From contig JOHN01000022.1 of assembly GCA_000719695.1 (NCBI GenBank), forward strand, positions 1-64,000: a stretch of 64,000 bases of DNA. Direction: 5' to 3'. The DNA is from Streptomyces sp. NRRL F-6131 (GTDB lineage: Bacteria; Actinomycetota; Actinomycetes; Streptomycetales; Streptomycetaceae). Within the stretch, counting starts at the first letter, position 1. Each line of letters opens with the position of its first letter. A program made the position numbers and the translations under genes. Positions 1-10,600 of this stretch are shown piece after piece. The notes under the pieces were generated by a model. That model was not told where the DNA came from, did not search any database, and saw only the letters and a list, made by a program, of their open reading frames with translations.

Positions 1-1614
1 CGCCGCGCCTTCGCGCGCCCCCGGCCCCGCCCCCCGGCCGGGACCCCGTCCGCACAGCCGTCCGTCCGCCCGTCCGCCCGCGGTCTCGGCTTCGGCTTCG
101 GCCGCGGTCTCGGCCGTCCGCTCGGCCGGCTGTCGCTGCGCGCCCGGCTGCTGGTGCTCGTGCTCGCCCTGGTCACCACCGGGCTGGTGGTCAGCGACAC
201 CGTGGTGCTCGGCACCGTCCGGCACCAGCTGGTCCAGCGGCTCGACGAACAGCTGGAACGCTTCGGCGAGCCGCTGGCCCGCCGCGCGCCCGGCCGGGGC
301 AGCTGGCCGGAGTCCCGGCAGCAGCCTTCGGTGGGCGGCAAGCGCTCCCCGCAGTACCTGGCCGCGCTGCCCAGCCAGTACCTGGTCCAGTACCTGTCCG
401 CCGAGGGCAAGGTGCAGTTCGTGGTGCGCCAGCCGATGTCCGAGACCGACCCGGCGCCGCTGCTGGACGGCTTCGACCCCACCGCGGTCGACCCCGACAG
501 GCCCATCGACCTGCCCGACCAGCGCGGCCGGCGCAGCTGGCGGGCGATCGTCCTGCCGGTCCAGCGGCAGACCACGCCGGCCAGCGTTTTCGCCGCGCCC
601 GTCCCCAGCTCCGCCTACGTCATGGTCGCCGTCTCCCGCGAGGACATCGACGGCACCGTCGCCCGGCTGCGGACCGCCTTCCTGGGGATCGGCGGCGCCG
701 TCCTGGTGGTGATCGCCGCGCTCGGCTTCTTCGCGGTCCGCACCGGGCTGCGGCCGCTGCGCCGGATCGAGGAGGGCGCTCAGCGGATCGCCGCCGGCGA
801 GCTCTCGCACCGGATGCCCGTGCTCCCGGCGCACACCGAGGTCGGCCGGCTGTCCGTCGCGCTGAACGGCATGCTGGCGCAGATCGAGGCCGCGTTCGCC
901 GCCCGGGCGGAGTCCGAGGGCCGGATGCGGCGGTTCGTCGCGGACGCCTCGCACGAGCTGCGCACCCCGCTGGCCGGCATCCGCGGCTTCGCCGAGCTCT
1001 ACCGGATGGGCGCGCTGCCCACCGACGCCGACGTCCGGCGCACCATGGGCCGGATCGAGAACGAGGCGATCCGGATGGGCGCCCTGGTCGAGGACCTGCT
1101 GGTGCTCGCCCGGCTGGACGAGGAACGCCCGCTCGACCTCGCCCCGATGGACCTGCGCACCCTCGCCGCGGACGCCCTGCACGATCTCACCGCGCTCGAC
1201 CCGAGCCGCCCGGTCGCCCTCACCGGCCCGGCCGGCAGCGGCCCGCCCGGCCCGGCGCCCGTCCTCGGCGACGAGGCCCGGCTCCGCCAGGTGGTCACCA
1301 ACCTGGTCGGCAACGCCGTCAAGCACACCCCGCCCGGCACCCCGGTCCGGATCGGGGTGGGCGCCGAGGGCGGCCTCTGCCTGCTGGAGGTCGCCGACTC
1401 CGGCCCCGGTCTCACCGCGGACCAGGCCGCCCTGGTCTTCCACCGCTTCTACCGGGTCGACGCCTCCCGCAGCCGCCACGACGGCCGCGGCGGCGCCGGC
1501 CTGGGCCTCGCCATCGCCACCGCCCTCACCCACGCCCACGGCGGCGCCCTCACCCTGCACACCGCCCCCGGCACCGGCGCCACCTTCCGCCTGGAACTCC
1601 CCCACCAGCGCTGA
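1..1614 (+). CDS. Two-component sensor histidine kinase (5' end outside window)
   Basis: Membrane histidine kinase that would autophosphorylate and pass phosphate to a response regulator, probably encoded just upstream. The reading frame is open back to base 1 with no ATG or GTG before 154, so the true start lies outside the window. A transmembrane helix at about 150-205, an extracytoplasmic region, a second helix near 690-750 and a HAMP linker precede the dimerisation domain with the H-box ASHELRTPL at about 946-972. The ATPase domain shows an N-box (NLVGNAVKHTPPG), G1 (DSGPGL) and G2 (GGAGLGLAI). This is the classical EnvZ/PhoR-like layout. The signal sensed cannot be told from the sequence. 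Confidence 0.9.
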   Translation, partial: RRAFARPRPRPPAGTPSAQPSVRPSARGLGFGFGRGLGRPLGRLSLRARLLVLVLALVTTGLVVSDTVVLGTVRHQLVQRLDEQLERFGEPLARRAPGRGSWPESRQQPSVGGKRSPQYLAALPSQYLVQYLSAEGKVQFVVRQPMSETDPAPLLDGFDPTAVDPDRPIDLPDQRGRRSWRAIVLPVQRQTTPASVFAAPVPSSAYVMVAVSREDIDGTVARLRTAFLGIGGAVLVVIAALGFFAVRTGLRPLRRIEEGAQRIAAGELSHRMPVLPAHTEVGRLSVALNGMLAQIEAAFAARAESEGRMRRFVADASHELRTPLAGIRGFAELYRMGALPTDADVRRTMGRIENEAIRMGALVEDLLVLARLDEERPLDLAPMDLRTLAADALHDLTALDPSRPVALTGPAGSGPPGPAPVLGDEARLRQVVTNLVGNAVKHTPPGTPVRIGVGAEGGLCLLEVADSGPGLTADQAALVFHRFYRVDASRSRHDGRGGAGLGLAIATALTHAHGGALTLHTAPGTGATFRLELPHQR

Positions 1615-1740
1615 AACCCCCCGATCGGGTGAATCCGCGTCGTTAACCCCGCCATCGGGCTACCGGGTGCGAGTGTGCGCGTACGGCTTGTGCGGGGTTG
1701 TACGGGCTGATCACACTGGACGGGAATGAGGGGTGCCTCA

Positions 1741-2352
1741 ATGTTCGCGCTCGTAGCCGAGGAGACCGTCGTGGACCTGGACCAGGCGCTGTGGCAGGTG
1801 TGGAAGGCGATGGAGGTCCCCGAGGGCTTCCGTGCGGAGATCATCGAGGGAGCTATTGAGATGTCACCCACCGGTGGACACCGTCATTTCAGCGTCAATC
1901 GGCGGTTGAGCAAGGCGCTGGACCGGCACCTGGTCGGCACCGGGTTCAGCTCCGCCCAGGACGGAAACGTCATCGCAGGAATGAAGGTGATGATCCCCGA
2001 TGTCTTCGTCGCACCTGACGAGGACGACGAGATCGAGCATCCGGAGGGTCTCGGTGTGCTCGCCTCGGGTGTGGTCCTGGTGGTCGAGACGATCTCACCG
2101 GGCAAGGAAGGCCGGCAACGCGACCGTGTCATCAAGCACCGCGCCTACGCGACCGCCGGCATCCCGGTCTACGTGATCATCGACGACTACGACGACGGCG
2201 GCGCCGTCACCGTCCTCTCCGGCCCGGACCCCGAGCGCGGGGCCTACGCCCGCTCCGAGCGCACCCCCTACGGTGAGGAGGCCGTGATCCCCGACGGGCC
2301 CGCGAAGGGCTTCGCGATCGGGCCCGGGATCACCGGGGAGCGGAGGGGCTGA
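1741..2352 (+). CDS. Uma2 family (DUF820) endonuclease-like protein
   Basis: A 203-residue protein of the Uma2/DUF820 family, which has a PD-(D/E)XK nuclease-like fold and is expanded in actinomycetes and cyanobacteria; the cellular role is unknown. Typical features are the opening GFRAEIIEGAIEMSPTGG, the acidic PDVFVAPDED segment and the VVETISPGKEGRQRD core, where E and K are expected active-site residues. The start at 1741 is preferred because GAGGGG at 1728-1733 lies 7 nt upstream; an in-frame ATG at 1726 would add five residues. The end overlaps the convergent LuxR-type gene by 23 bp. Confidence 0.8.
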   Translation: MFALVAEETVVDLDQALWQVWKAMEVPEGFRAEIIEGAIEMSPTGGHRHFSVNRRLSKALDRHLVGTGFSSAQDGNVIAGMKVMIPDVFVAPDEDDEIEHPEGLGVLASGVVLVVETISPGKEGRQRDRVIKHRAYATAGIPVYVIIDDYDDGGAVTVLSGPDPERGAYARSERTPYGEEAVIPDGPAKGFAIGPGITGERRG

Positions 2353-3013
2353 GCTCCTCGTCGGCGAGCAGGCCCTGGGCGAGGAGGCCGGCCTGGAAGC
2401 GGGAGCCGGCGCCGAGGGTGGTCATCAGGTCGGCGACGCCGCGGCGGTAGGTGCGCAGGGAGACGCCGAGGAGGCGGGCGCCGGTCTCGTCGGTGTGGCC
2501 GGCGGCGAGGGCGCGCAGGATCTGCCGGGAGCGGTCGTCCAGCGGGGGCGGCGGGGCGGTGCAGTCGGCGAGGCCGGTGGCGGTCTCCCAGGTGGCGCGG
2601 AACAGCGAGCGCACGCCGTCGACGACGTCCGGCGCCTGCACCACGGTGTACGCCCGGACGCCCCGCACCGGTGCGCCGGCCAGGATCGCGGTGCGCCGGT
2701 CGATGACGATCGCCTCCCGGGCTATCGGCCCGTCGGAGATCCGGACCTCGATGCCGGAGGCGGCGATCCGCCGCAGCCGCCGGAGCGATTCGGGGTCGGC
2801 GAGGGCCCGCCGGCTGTACAGCTTGCGCAGGGTGAGGCCGGGGACGACGTGCGGCCGCTTCCCCTCGCGGAAGGCCGCGTTGACACCCGCGGAGAAGGTC
2901 ATCAGATCGGTGGCGGCGACCAGGAACTCCTCGTGGGAGGCGACGAAGAGGTGCCCGGCCCGCTGAACGAGTTCGCGCTCGCCGTGCAGAGTGATGATCT
3001 GATCGGTGCTCAT
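2330..3013 (-). CDS. LuxR-type helix-turn-helix transcriptional regulator
   Basis: A 227-residue single-component regulator. The C-terminal about 60 residues form a LuxR/GerE-type HTH (DDRSRQILRALAAGHTDE, then TGARLLGVSLRTYRRGVADLM). The N-terminal region (VRISDGPIAREAIVIDRRTAILAG) resembles the phospholipase-D-like sensing domain common in streptomycete LuxR orphans; no response-regulator receiver is present. It is divergent from the aldo/keto reductase at 3071 with only 57 bp between starts and a 16-bp palindrome touching its start codon, so control of that neighbour and of itself is likely (inference). The longer open frame upstream of 3013 runs antisense through the reductase and has no support. 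Confidence 0.82.
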   Translation of the reverse strand: MSTDQIITLHGERELVQRAGHLFVASHEEFLVAATDLMTFSAGVNAAFREGKRPHVVPGLTLRKLYSRRALADPESLRRLRRIAASGIEVRISDGPIAREAIVIDRRTAILAGAPVRGVRAYTVVQAPDVVDGVRSLFRATWETATGLADCTAPPPPLDDRSRQILRALAAGHTDETGARLLGVSLRTYRRGVADLMTTLGAGSRFQAGLLAQGLLADEELSPSAPR

Positions 3014-3028
3014 GGCAGCAAACTGCCA
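3013..3028. promoter_or_regulatory. Palindromic candidate operator between LuxR-type gene and aldo/keto reductase
   Basis: A perfect inverted repeat TGGCAG-caaa-CTGCCA abuts the start codon of the leftward LuxR-type gene and lies 43 bp before the rightward reductase ATG. Its position in a 57-bp divergent gap suggests an operator. Binding by the neighbouring regulator is an inference. Confidence 0.4.
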
Positions 3029-3070
3029 GATCGGTCGGGGCCGCCGCGAGCCGGGCCGAGGCTTGGGGCC

Positions 3071-3967
3071 ATGACGACGACTCCCGCACCCTCCGCGAAC
3101 GCCGCCGGCACCTTCCTCCTCGGCGGCGAACTGCCGGTGTCCCGGATGGGCTTCGGCGCGATGAAGCTGCCCTCCCGCGACTGGGACGGGCCCGCCTGCG
3201 ACCCCGAGCAGGGCCTGCGGGTGCTGCGCCGGGCCGTCGAGCTGGGCGTCGACCACATCGACACCGCCTGGTTCTACTTCTTCCGGGACGTCTCGGCGAA
3301 CGGTCTGATCCGTCGCGCCCTGCACCCCTACCGGGACGACCTGGTGATCGCCACCAAGATCGGCCCCGGCCGCGACCCGGAGGGCCGCTGGCTCGAGCCG
3401 GCCGACCGGGAGGCGCTGCGGGCCGCCGTCCACCGCAATCTGCGCGAGCTCGGGGTGGACCACCTGGACCTGGTCTACCTGCGCCGGATGCCCAACCAGT
3501 CCTCGATCGCCGAACCCTTCGCCGCGCTGGCCGAGATGCGCGAGGAGGGGCTGATCCGGCACCTGGGCGTCAGCAACGTGAACGCCGTCCAGCTCGCCGA
3601 GGCCGAGGCGCAGGCCCCGGTCGTGGCGGTGCAGAACAAGTTCAGCGTGCTGGACCGCACGGCGGACCAGGACCGGATGCTGGCCGACTGCACCGAGCGG
3701 GGCATCGCCTTCGTGCCGTTCTTCCCGCTCGGCGGCACCGGGGTGCCCGACCACCCGGCCCTGCGCCGGGTCGCCGAGCGGCACGGCGCCACCCGGGCCC
3801 AGGTGATGGTGGCCTGGCTGCTGACGGTCTCGCCGTCGGTGCTCGCGATCCCGGGCACCTCCTCGCCGGCGCACCTCGAGGAGAACATCGCCGCCGCCGC
3901 GCTGCGCCTGGAGGCGGCGGACCTCGCGGAGCTGGGGGAGCTGACCCAGCAGGACGTACGGACGACG
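3071..3967 (+). CDS. Aldo/keto reductase (conserved part; expected stop codon missing)
   Basis: NAD(P)H-dependent oxidoreductase of the AKR superfamily. The TIM-barrel signatures are visible: VDHIDTAWFY (catalytic D and Y), VIATKIG (catalytic K), DLVYLRR, IRHLGVSNV and the cofactor segment IPGTSSPAHLEENI. The substrate is unknown. Homology ends around base 3945, where such proteins stop, yet the frame has no stop there and stays open until 5272, antisense through the next gene. A TGA at 3942-3944 lies in the adjacent frame, and losing one G from the GGGGG run at 3934-3938 would bring it into frame. Hence either a sequence error or a genuine stop loss. The end given here marks the conserved region, not a stop codon. 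Confidence 0.7.
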
Positions 3968-4777
3968 CTACCCGTCGGCGAGGGCGGCCTCGGTCTCCTC
4001 GACCAGCGCGCGGGCGGCGGCCACGGTGGCGGTGAGCGCCGCCGGGTCGCCGCCGGGGGCGGCGAGCAGGGCGCGGGCGCGCGGGCCGAAGCCGGGCGGG
4101 GCGGTCGGCAGGGTCTCGGCCACCGCGAGGGCGCCCTTCTCGTTGAGGCACCACCGGCGGTCGGCCGCGTACAGCGCCTGCACCAGGACGCCCACGGCGC
4201 GGGCGAGGCAGAGCGCGACATAGAGGGTGTCGCCGCGCGCCGCGCCCTTCGCGGCGCCGTCGAGCAGGAAGCCGGCCTCCCAGGTGCTGCCGGTCAGGGC
4301 GGCCCGCAGCGCCTCCGGGTAGTCGGCGTACGCGGCCCGGCGCTCCGTCAACTCCCCGGCCGGGTCGGCCAGCACCACGCCGAGGGCCAGCTCGCCGACG
4401 TAGCAGGGCGACCAGAAGCCCAGCGGGTGCCCGGCCTGGACCCCCACCTCGTAGCGCCCGTCGAGGCAGTCGGCGCGGACCCGGTCGACCCGGTCGAGGT
4501 CGCGCAGGATCCAGTCCACCCGGCCGAGGCCCTCGACGGTCAACCAGGCCCCGCCGTCGACCCAGGGGCCCCAGCCGCCCGGCCCGGCCACCTCGACGCC
4601 CGCGCCGGCGACCGCGCGCAGCGCGTCGAGGTCGAGGCCCTCGCGGTAGTAGACGCCGAGGTCCCAGTCGGACCCCGGGGTGTGCTCGCCCCGGGCCCGG
4701 CTGCCGCCGAGCATGACGCCGACCACGCCCGGCACCCCGGCGAGCCGGTCGGCCATCGCCTCCACGATCGTTCGCAC
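3968..4777 (-). CDS. Nucleotidyltransferase domain protein (pol-beta fold)
   Basis: A 269-residue protein with the minimal nucleotidyltransferase signature near the N-terminus: G24-G25-S26 followed by D37 and D39 in SDWDLG, which bind metal and nucleotide. A third carboxylate may lie in VDWILRDLD. The C-terminal half is helical and resembles the small-molecule (aminoglycoside-type) nucleotidyltransferase family; the substrate is unknown. The stop falls where the aldo/keto reductase homology ends, so the two genes are convergent. Confidence 0.82.
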   Translation of the reverse strand: MRTIVEAMADRLAGVPGVVGVMLGGSRARGEHTPGSDWDLGVYYREGLDLDALRAVAGAGVEVAGPGGWGPWVDGGAWLTVEGLGRVDWILRDLDRVDRVRADCLDGRYEVGVQAGHPLGFWSPCYVGELALGVVLADPAGELTERRAAYADYPEALRAALTGSTWEAGFLLDGAAKGAARGDTLYVALCLARAVGVLVQALYAADRRWCLNEKGALAVAETLPTAPPGFGPRARALLAAPGGDPAALTATVAAARALVEETEAALADG

Positions 4778-4964
4778 GGTCCGCAGGCCTTCCTGTCAGG
4801 GACGGGGGCTGTCAATGCTACGGATCGTCCAGATCGACCGCCCCACCCGCCCGCGTGCTCGTTGTGGCCCGCCGCCCCCGTTCGCAGACTGTGCGCACGG
4901 CATCGCCGCCGGTCGAAACCCCACCCCGCCCGATCCCCGCCGGTAAGCGTGGTGGATACTGAGC

Positions 4965-4988
4965 TTGTGAACGTGTTCACGTTCACAA
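4965..4988. promoter_or_regulatory. Rex-type redox operator upstream of cydA
   Basis: A perfect inverted repeat with 11-bp arms (TTGTGAACGTG and its complement) around a TT centre lies 94 bp before the cydA start. It contains TGTGAAC-N3-TTCAC, matching the Rex operator known from Streptomyces (TGTGAACNNNTTCACA) at all but the last base, and a second overlapping half-site makes the longer palindrome. Rex is the NADH/NAD+-sensing repressor that controls cydABCD in streptomycetes. The rest of the 305-bp gap 4778-5082 holds the presumed cyd promoter and nothing else I recognise. Confidence 0.85.
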
Positions 4989-5082
4989 GCGGGCAAGCGT
5001 GCGCGTCTGGGCGGCGACACCCGGCTGCAGATCAAGTTTGTCCGAAACATGACCTCGACAGGTCGGTCGGAGAGAGGGCGAC

Positions 5083-6627
5083 GTGGAACTGGCAATCGCT
5101 CACGAAACCATCGCGCGATGGCAATTCGGCATCACCACCGTCTACCACTTCCTCTTCGTCCCGCTCACCATCAGCCTCGCCGCGATCGTGGCGGGACTGG
5201 AGACCGCGTGGGTGCGGACCGGCAAGGAGAAGTACTTCCACGCCACCAAGTTCTGGGGGAAGCTCTTCCTGATCAACATCGCGATGGGCGTGGTCACCGG
5301 CATCGTGCAGGAGTTCCAGTTCGGCATGAACTGGTCGGACTACTCCCGCTTCGTCGGCGACGTCTTCGGGGCCCCGCTCGCGATGGAGGCGCTGATCGCC
5401 TTCTTCTTCGAATCGACCTTCATCGGCCTGTGGATCTTCGGCTGGGACAAGCTGCCGAAGAAGCTGCACTGCGCCTGCATCTGGATGGTCGCGCTCGGCA
5501 CCGTGCTCTCCTCCTACTTCATCCTGGCGGCCAACTCCTGGATGCAGCACCCGGTCGGCTACACGATCGACCCGGCCACCGGCAAGGCGCAGCTCACCGA
5601 CATCGTCCCGGTGCTGTTCCAGGACACCACCGTCACCGTCGTCCTGCACACCCTGACCGCGGCCTTCCTCACCGGCGCGGCGTTCATGGTCGGCATCGCC
5701 TCCTTCCACCTCTGGAAGGCCAAGCGCAGGCCGGGGAGCGCGGCCCCCGAGAAGGTCGCCGTGATGCGCACCTCGCTGCGCCTGGGCCTGGTGCTCGCGG
5801 TGGTCTTCGGCCTGGGCACCGCGCTCAGCGGCGACGAACTCGCCAAGGTCATGTTCCGCCAGCAGCCGATGAAGATGGCCGCCGCCGAGGCGCTCTGGGA
5901 CACCAAGGCGCCGGCGCCGTTCTCGATCTTCGCGGTCGGCGACGTCGGCAAGGGCCACAACTCGGTCGAGCTGGAGGTCCCCGGGGTGCTGTCCTTCCTC
6001 GCCAACAGCGACTTCAGCTCCTCCGTCCCCGGCATCAACGACACCGCCGAGGCCGAGGCCGCCAAGTACGGCGGCGACCCCAAGGACTACATCCCGAGCA
6101 TCTTCGTCACCTACTGGGGCTTCCGCCTCATGATCGGCTTCGGGATGACCTCCTTCGTGGCCGGGGTGATCGGACTCTGGACCACCCGGAAGAAGCGCTT
6201 CCTCGCCCCGGAGTTCCGCACCGGGGACACCGAGGTGCCGAGGCTGATGCTCACCCCGCAGCGGGAGCTGGGCCCGCTCCTCACCAAGTGGAGCTGGCGG
6301 ATCGGCGTCCTCACCATGGGCTTCCCGCTGATCGCCAACAGCTTCGGCTGGATCTTCACCGAGATGGGCCGGCAGCCCTGGGCGGTCTTCGGACTGATGA
6401 CCACCGCCGACGCCGTCTCGCCCAACGTCGGCGTCGGCACCCAGATCGGCGCCCTGGCCACCTTCACCACGCTGTACGCGGTCCTCGCCGTCGTCGAGGT
6501 CAGGCTGCTGGTCAAGTACGCCAAGGCCGGCCCGGTCACCGACGAGCGGCCGCCGGAGAAGGACCCGTCGCTGCGCGGCCCCGCCCCGGACGACGACGCC
6601 GACAAGCCGCTCGCCTTCGCCTACTGA
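5083..6627 (+). CDS. cydA: Cytochrome bd ubiquinol/menaquinol oxidase subunit I
   Basis: Catalytic heme subunit of the bd-type terminal oxidase, which oxidises quinol and reduces oxygen to water with high affinity in the membrane. The 514-residue sequence shows the CydA hallmarks: the N-terminal REFGITT-like start (ARWQFGITTVYHFLFVPLTI), GMNWSDYSRFVGDVFG, FFFESTFIGLWIFGWD, and the C-terminal GRQPWAVFGLM segment of the quinol site. The short Q-loop typical of Gram-positives is present. GTG start at 5083 follows AGAGGG. It is the first gene of cydA-cydB-cydDC and sits behind a Rex-type operator, so induction under low oxygen or high NADH is expected. Confidence 0.96.
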   Translation: MELAIAHETIARWQFGITTVYHFLFVPLTISLAAIVAGLETAWVRTGKEKYFHATKFWGKLFLINIAMGVVTGIVQEFQFGMNWSDYSRFVGDVFGAPLAMEALIAFFFESTFIGLWIFGWDKLPKKLHCACIWMVALGTVLSSYFILAANSWMQHPVGYTIDPATGKAQLTDIVPVLFQDTTVTVVLHTLTAAFLTGAAFMVGIASFHLWKAKRRPGSAAPEKVAVMRTSLRLGLVLAVVFGLGTALSGDELAKVMFRQQPMKMAAAEALWDTKAPAPFSIFAVGDVGKGHNSVELEVPGVLSFLANSDFSSSVPGINDTAEAEAAKYGGDPKDYIPSIFVTYWGFRLMIGFGMTSFVAGVIGLWTTRKKRFLAPEFRTGDTEVPRLMLTPQRELGPLLTKWSWRIGVLTMGFPLIANSFGWIFTEMGRQPWAVFGLMTTADAVSPNVGVGTQIGALATFTTLYAVLAVVEVRLLVKYAKAGPVTDERPPEKDPSLRGPAPDDDADKPLAFAY

Positions 6628-6658
6628 GGCCACCGAGGATCGATAGGACCGACACACC

Positions 6659-7684
<1,026 letters not shown>

Positions 7685-7688
7685 CGCC

Positions 7689-10600
7689 GTGAAGCCGGTC
7701 GACCCCCGACTCCTCGGGTACGCCCGCACCACCCGGGCCTTCCTCGCCGGATCCGTCCTGCTCGGAACGGCGAACGCGGCCCTGGTGGTCGCCCAGGCCG
7801 GCCTGATCGCCGAGCTCGTGGTCCGCGGCTTCCAGCAGCGGACCGGACTCGACGAACTCACCACCCCGCTGGTGCTGCTGGTGCTGACCGCGGGCGGGCG
7901 CGGACTGGTCGGCTGGCTCACCGAACTGATCGCGCACCGCTCCGTCGCCCGGGTGAAGTCCACCCTGCGGCTGCGGCTGCTCGACCACGCCACCGCGCTC
8001 GGCCCGGCACACCTGGCGGGCCGGCGCACCGGCGAACTCACCACCCTGGCCACCCGGGGCGTCGACGCGCTCGACGACTACTTCGCCCGCTACCTGCCGC
8101 AGCTGGCGCTCGCCGTGACCGTCCCGGTCACGGTGCTGCTGCGGATCGTCGGCGCCGACGTCACCTCGGCCGCGATCATCGCCGGCACCCTGCCGCTGAT
8201 CCCGCTGTTCATGGTGCTGATCGGGATGGCCACCCAGGCCAGGATGGACCGTCAGTGGGAGGGACTCTCCCGGCTCTCGCACCACTTCCTGGACGTGGTC
8301 GCCGGACTGCCCACGCTCAAGGTGTTCAACCGGGCCCGCGCCCAGGCCGCCACCATCGCCCGGATCACCGCCGACTACCGCCGGGCCACCCTGCGCACCC
8401 TGCGGATCGCCTTCGTCTCCTCCTTCGCGCTGGAACTGCTCTCCACCCTCTCGGTCGCGCTGGTCGCCGTCACCGTCGGCTTCCGGCTGGTCGACGGCAC
8501 CCTCGACCTGGAGACCGGGCTGCTGATCCTGGTCCTCGCCCCCGAGGTCTACTTCCCGATCCGCCAGGTCGGCGCGCTCTACCACTCCAGCGTCGAGGGC
8601 CTCACCGCCGCCGACCGGATCTTCGAGGTGCTGGAGACGCCGCTGCCGCCGCGCGGCACCGTCCCCGCGCCCGACCTGACCGGGGCCGTGATCGCCGCCG
8701 AGGGCCTCGTGGTGGCCTTCCCCGGCCGGAGCACGCCCGCCCTGGACGGCGCCTCGGTGGTGCTGCACCCGGGCGGGACGGTGGCGCTCACCGGCCCGTC
8801 CGGCGCCGGCAAGTCCACCCTGCTCGGCGTCCTGCTGGGCCTCACCGCGCCCACCGCCGGGACGGTCCGGATCACCGCCGCCGACGGGCGGACCCACGAC
8901 CTGGCCGAACTGGAGCCGGACAGCTGGCGGCGGCAGATCGCCTGGGTGCCGCAGCACCCGCACCTGTTCGCCGGGACCGTCGCCGACAACCTCCGGCTGC
9001 ACCGGCCGGAGGCCACCGACGAGCACCTGTGGACGGCGCTGCGGGCCGCCCACGCCCTCGACTTCGTGACCCGGCTGGACGCCGTCCTGGGCGAGGACGG
9101 CGCCGGGCTCTCCGCCGGGCAGCGCCAGCGGCTCGCGCTCGCCCGGGTGCTGCTCGCCGACGACCGCCCGCTGGTCCTGCTCGACGAGCCCACCGCCCAC
9201 CTGGACGGCGCCTCCGAGGCCGCCGTCGTCGACGCCGTCCGGGCGCTGGCCGCCGACCCGGCGCGCACCGTGCTGCTGGTCGCGCACCGGCCCGCGCTGC
9301 TGGCCGCCGCCGACCGGCGGGTCCGGCTGGCCGGCCCGGCCGCTCCCGCCGTCCCTCCGGCGGCCGTCCCGGTGCTCGCGCACCGGGGGCGTCCGACGCC
9401 GCCGGCGCCGGACGAGGACGGGCCGACCCCCGGCGCGGGCGCCGTCCGCCCCCGGCTGGCGCTCTCGGTGCTGCTCGGCGCGCTCGCGCTCGGCTGCGCC
9501 GTCGCGCTGTTGGCCACCTCCGGCTGGCTGATCTCCCGGGCCTCCGAGATGCCGCCGGTGCTCCACCTGATGATGGCCGTCACCGCGGTGCGCGCCTTCG
9601 GCATCGGCCGCAGCGTCTTCCGCTACGCCGAGCGGCTGGTCTCCCACGACGCGGTGCTGCGCACCCTCGGCACCCTGCGCGCCGCCGTCTACCGCCGGCT
9701 CGCCGTGCTGGCCCCGGCGGGGCTGCCGGCGTTCCGGCGCGGCGACCTGCTCTCCCGGCTGGTCGCCGACGTCGACGCCGTCCAGGACCACTACCTGCGC
9801 TGGCGGCTCCCGGCCGCGGTGGCGGTGCTGGTCTCCACGGCCGCCGCGCTCGCCATGGGCGCGTTCCTGCCCGCCGCCGGGCTGGTGCTCGGGCTCGGCC
9901 TGCTGCTGGCCGGACTGGTGGTACCGGTGCTGACCGCCCGCTGGTCGGTCGGCGCCGAGCGGCGGCAGGCCCCGGCGCGCGGGCGGCTCGCCACCGCCGT
10001 CCTGGACACCTTCAGCGGCACCGCCGAGCTCACCGTGGCCGGCGCGCTGCCCGGTCGGCTGGCCGCCGTCCGGGCCGCCGACGCCACGCTGACCGGGCTG
10101 GCCGCCCGCTCGGCCGCCACCGCGGCGCTCGGCACCGGGCTGATCACCTTGCTCACCGGCCTCACGGTGGCCGCCGCCGCGGCCGTCGGGCTGCGCGGCG
10201 TGGCGTCCGGGGCGCTCGCCCCGGTCTGTCTGGCCGTGGTCGTGCTGACTCCGCTGGCGGCCTTCGAGGCGGTCACCGGGATGCCGGCCGCCGTCCAGGC
10301 CCGCCGGCGCAGCCGGGCCGCCTCGGCGCGGCTCGCCGAGGTGCTGGACGCGCCGGACGCCGTCGCCGAACCGGCCTCGCCGGCGGCTCTGCCCTCGCAG
10401 CCGCTGCCGATCGCCGTCCGCGGCCTGACCGCCCGCCACCCCGGGCAGACCGCGGACGCGCTGACCGGCGTCGACCTCGATCTCGGGCCCGGCCGGCGGA
10501 TCGCCGTGGTCGGCCCGTCCGGCTCCGGCAAGACCACGCTCGCGCAGACGCTGCTGCGCTTCCTGGACCAGCGCGAGGGCAGCGTCGTCCTCGCCGCCGG

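Larger units (their letters stand above)
3968..5272 (+). other. Read-through tail of the aldo/keto reductase frame
   Basis: The reductase frame continues without a stop for 435 codons, across the whole opposite-strand nucleotidyltransferase and into the start of cydA. The translated tail is low-complexity Gly/Arg/Ala-rich sequence with no recognisable domain, as expected of an antisense shadow. Taken literally the reductase CDS would be 3071-5272 (733 residues). I regard the tail as non-functional. Confidence 0.5.
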
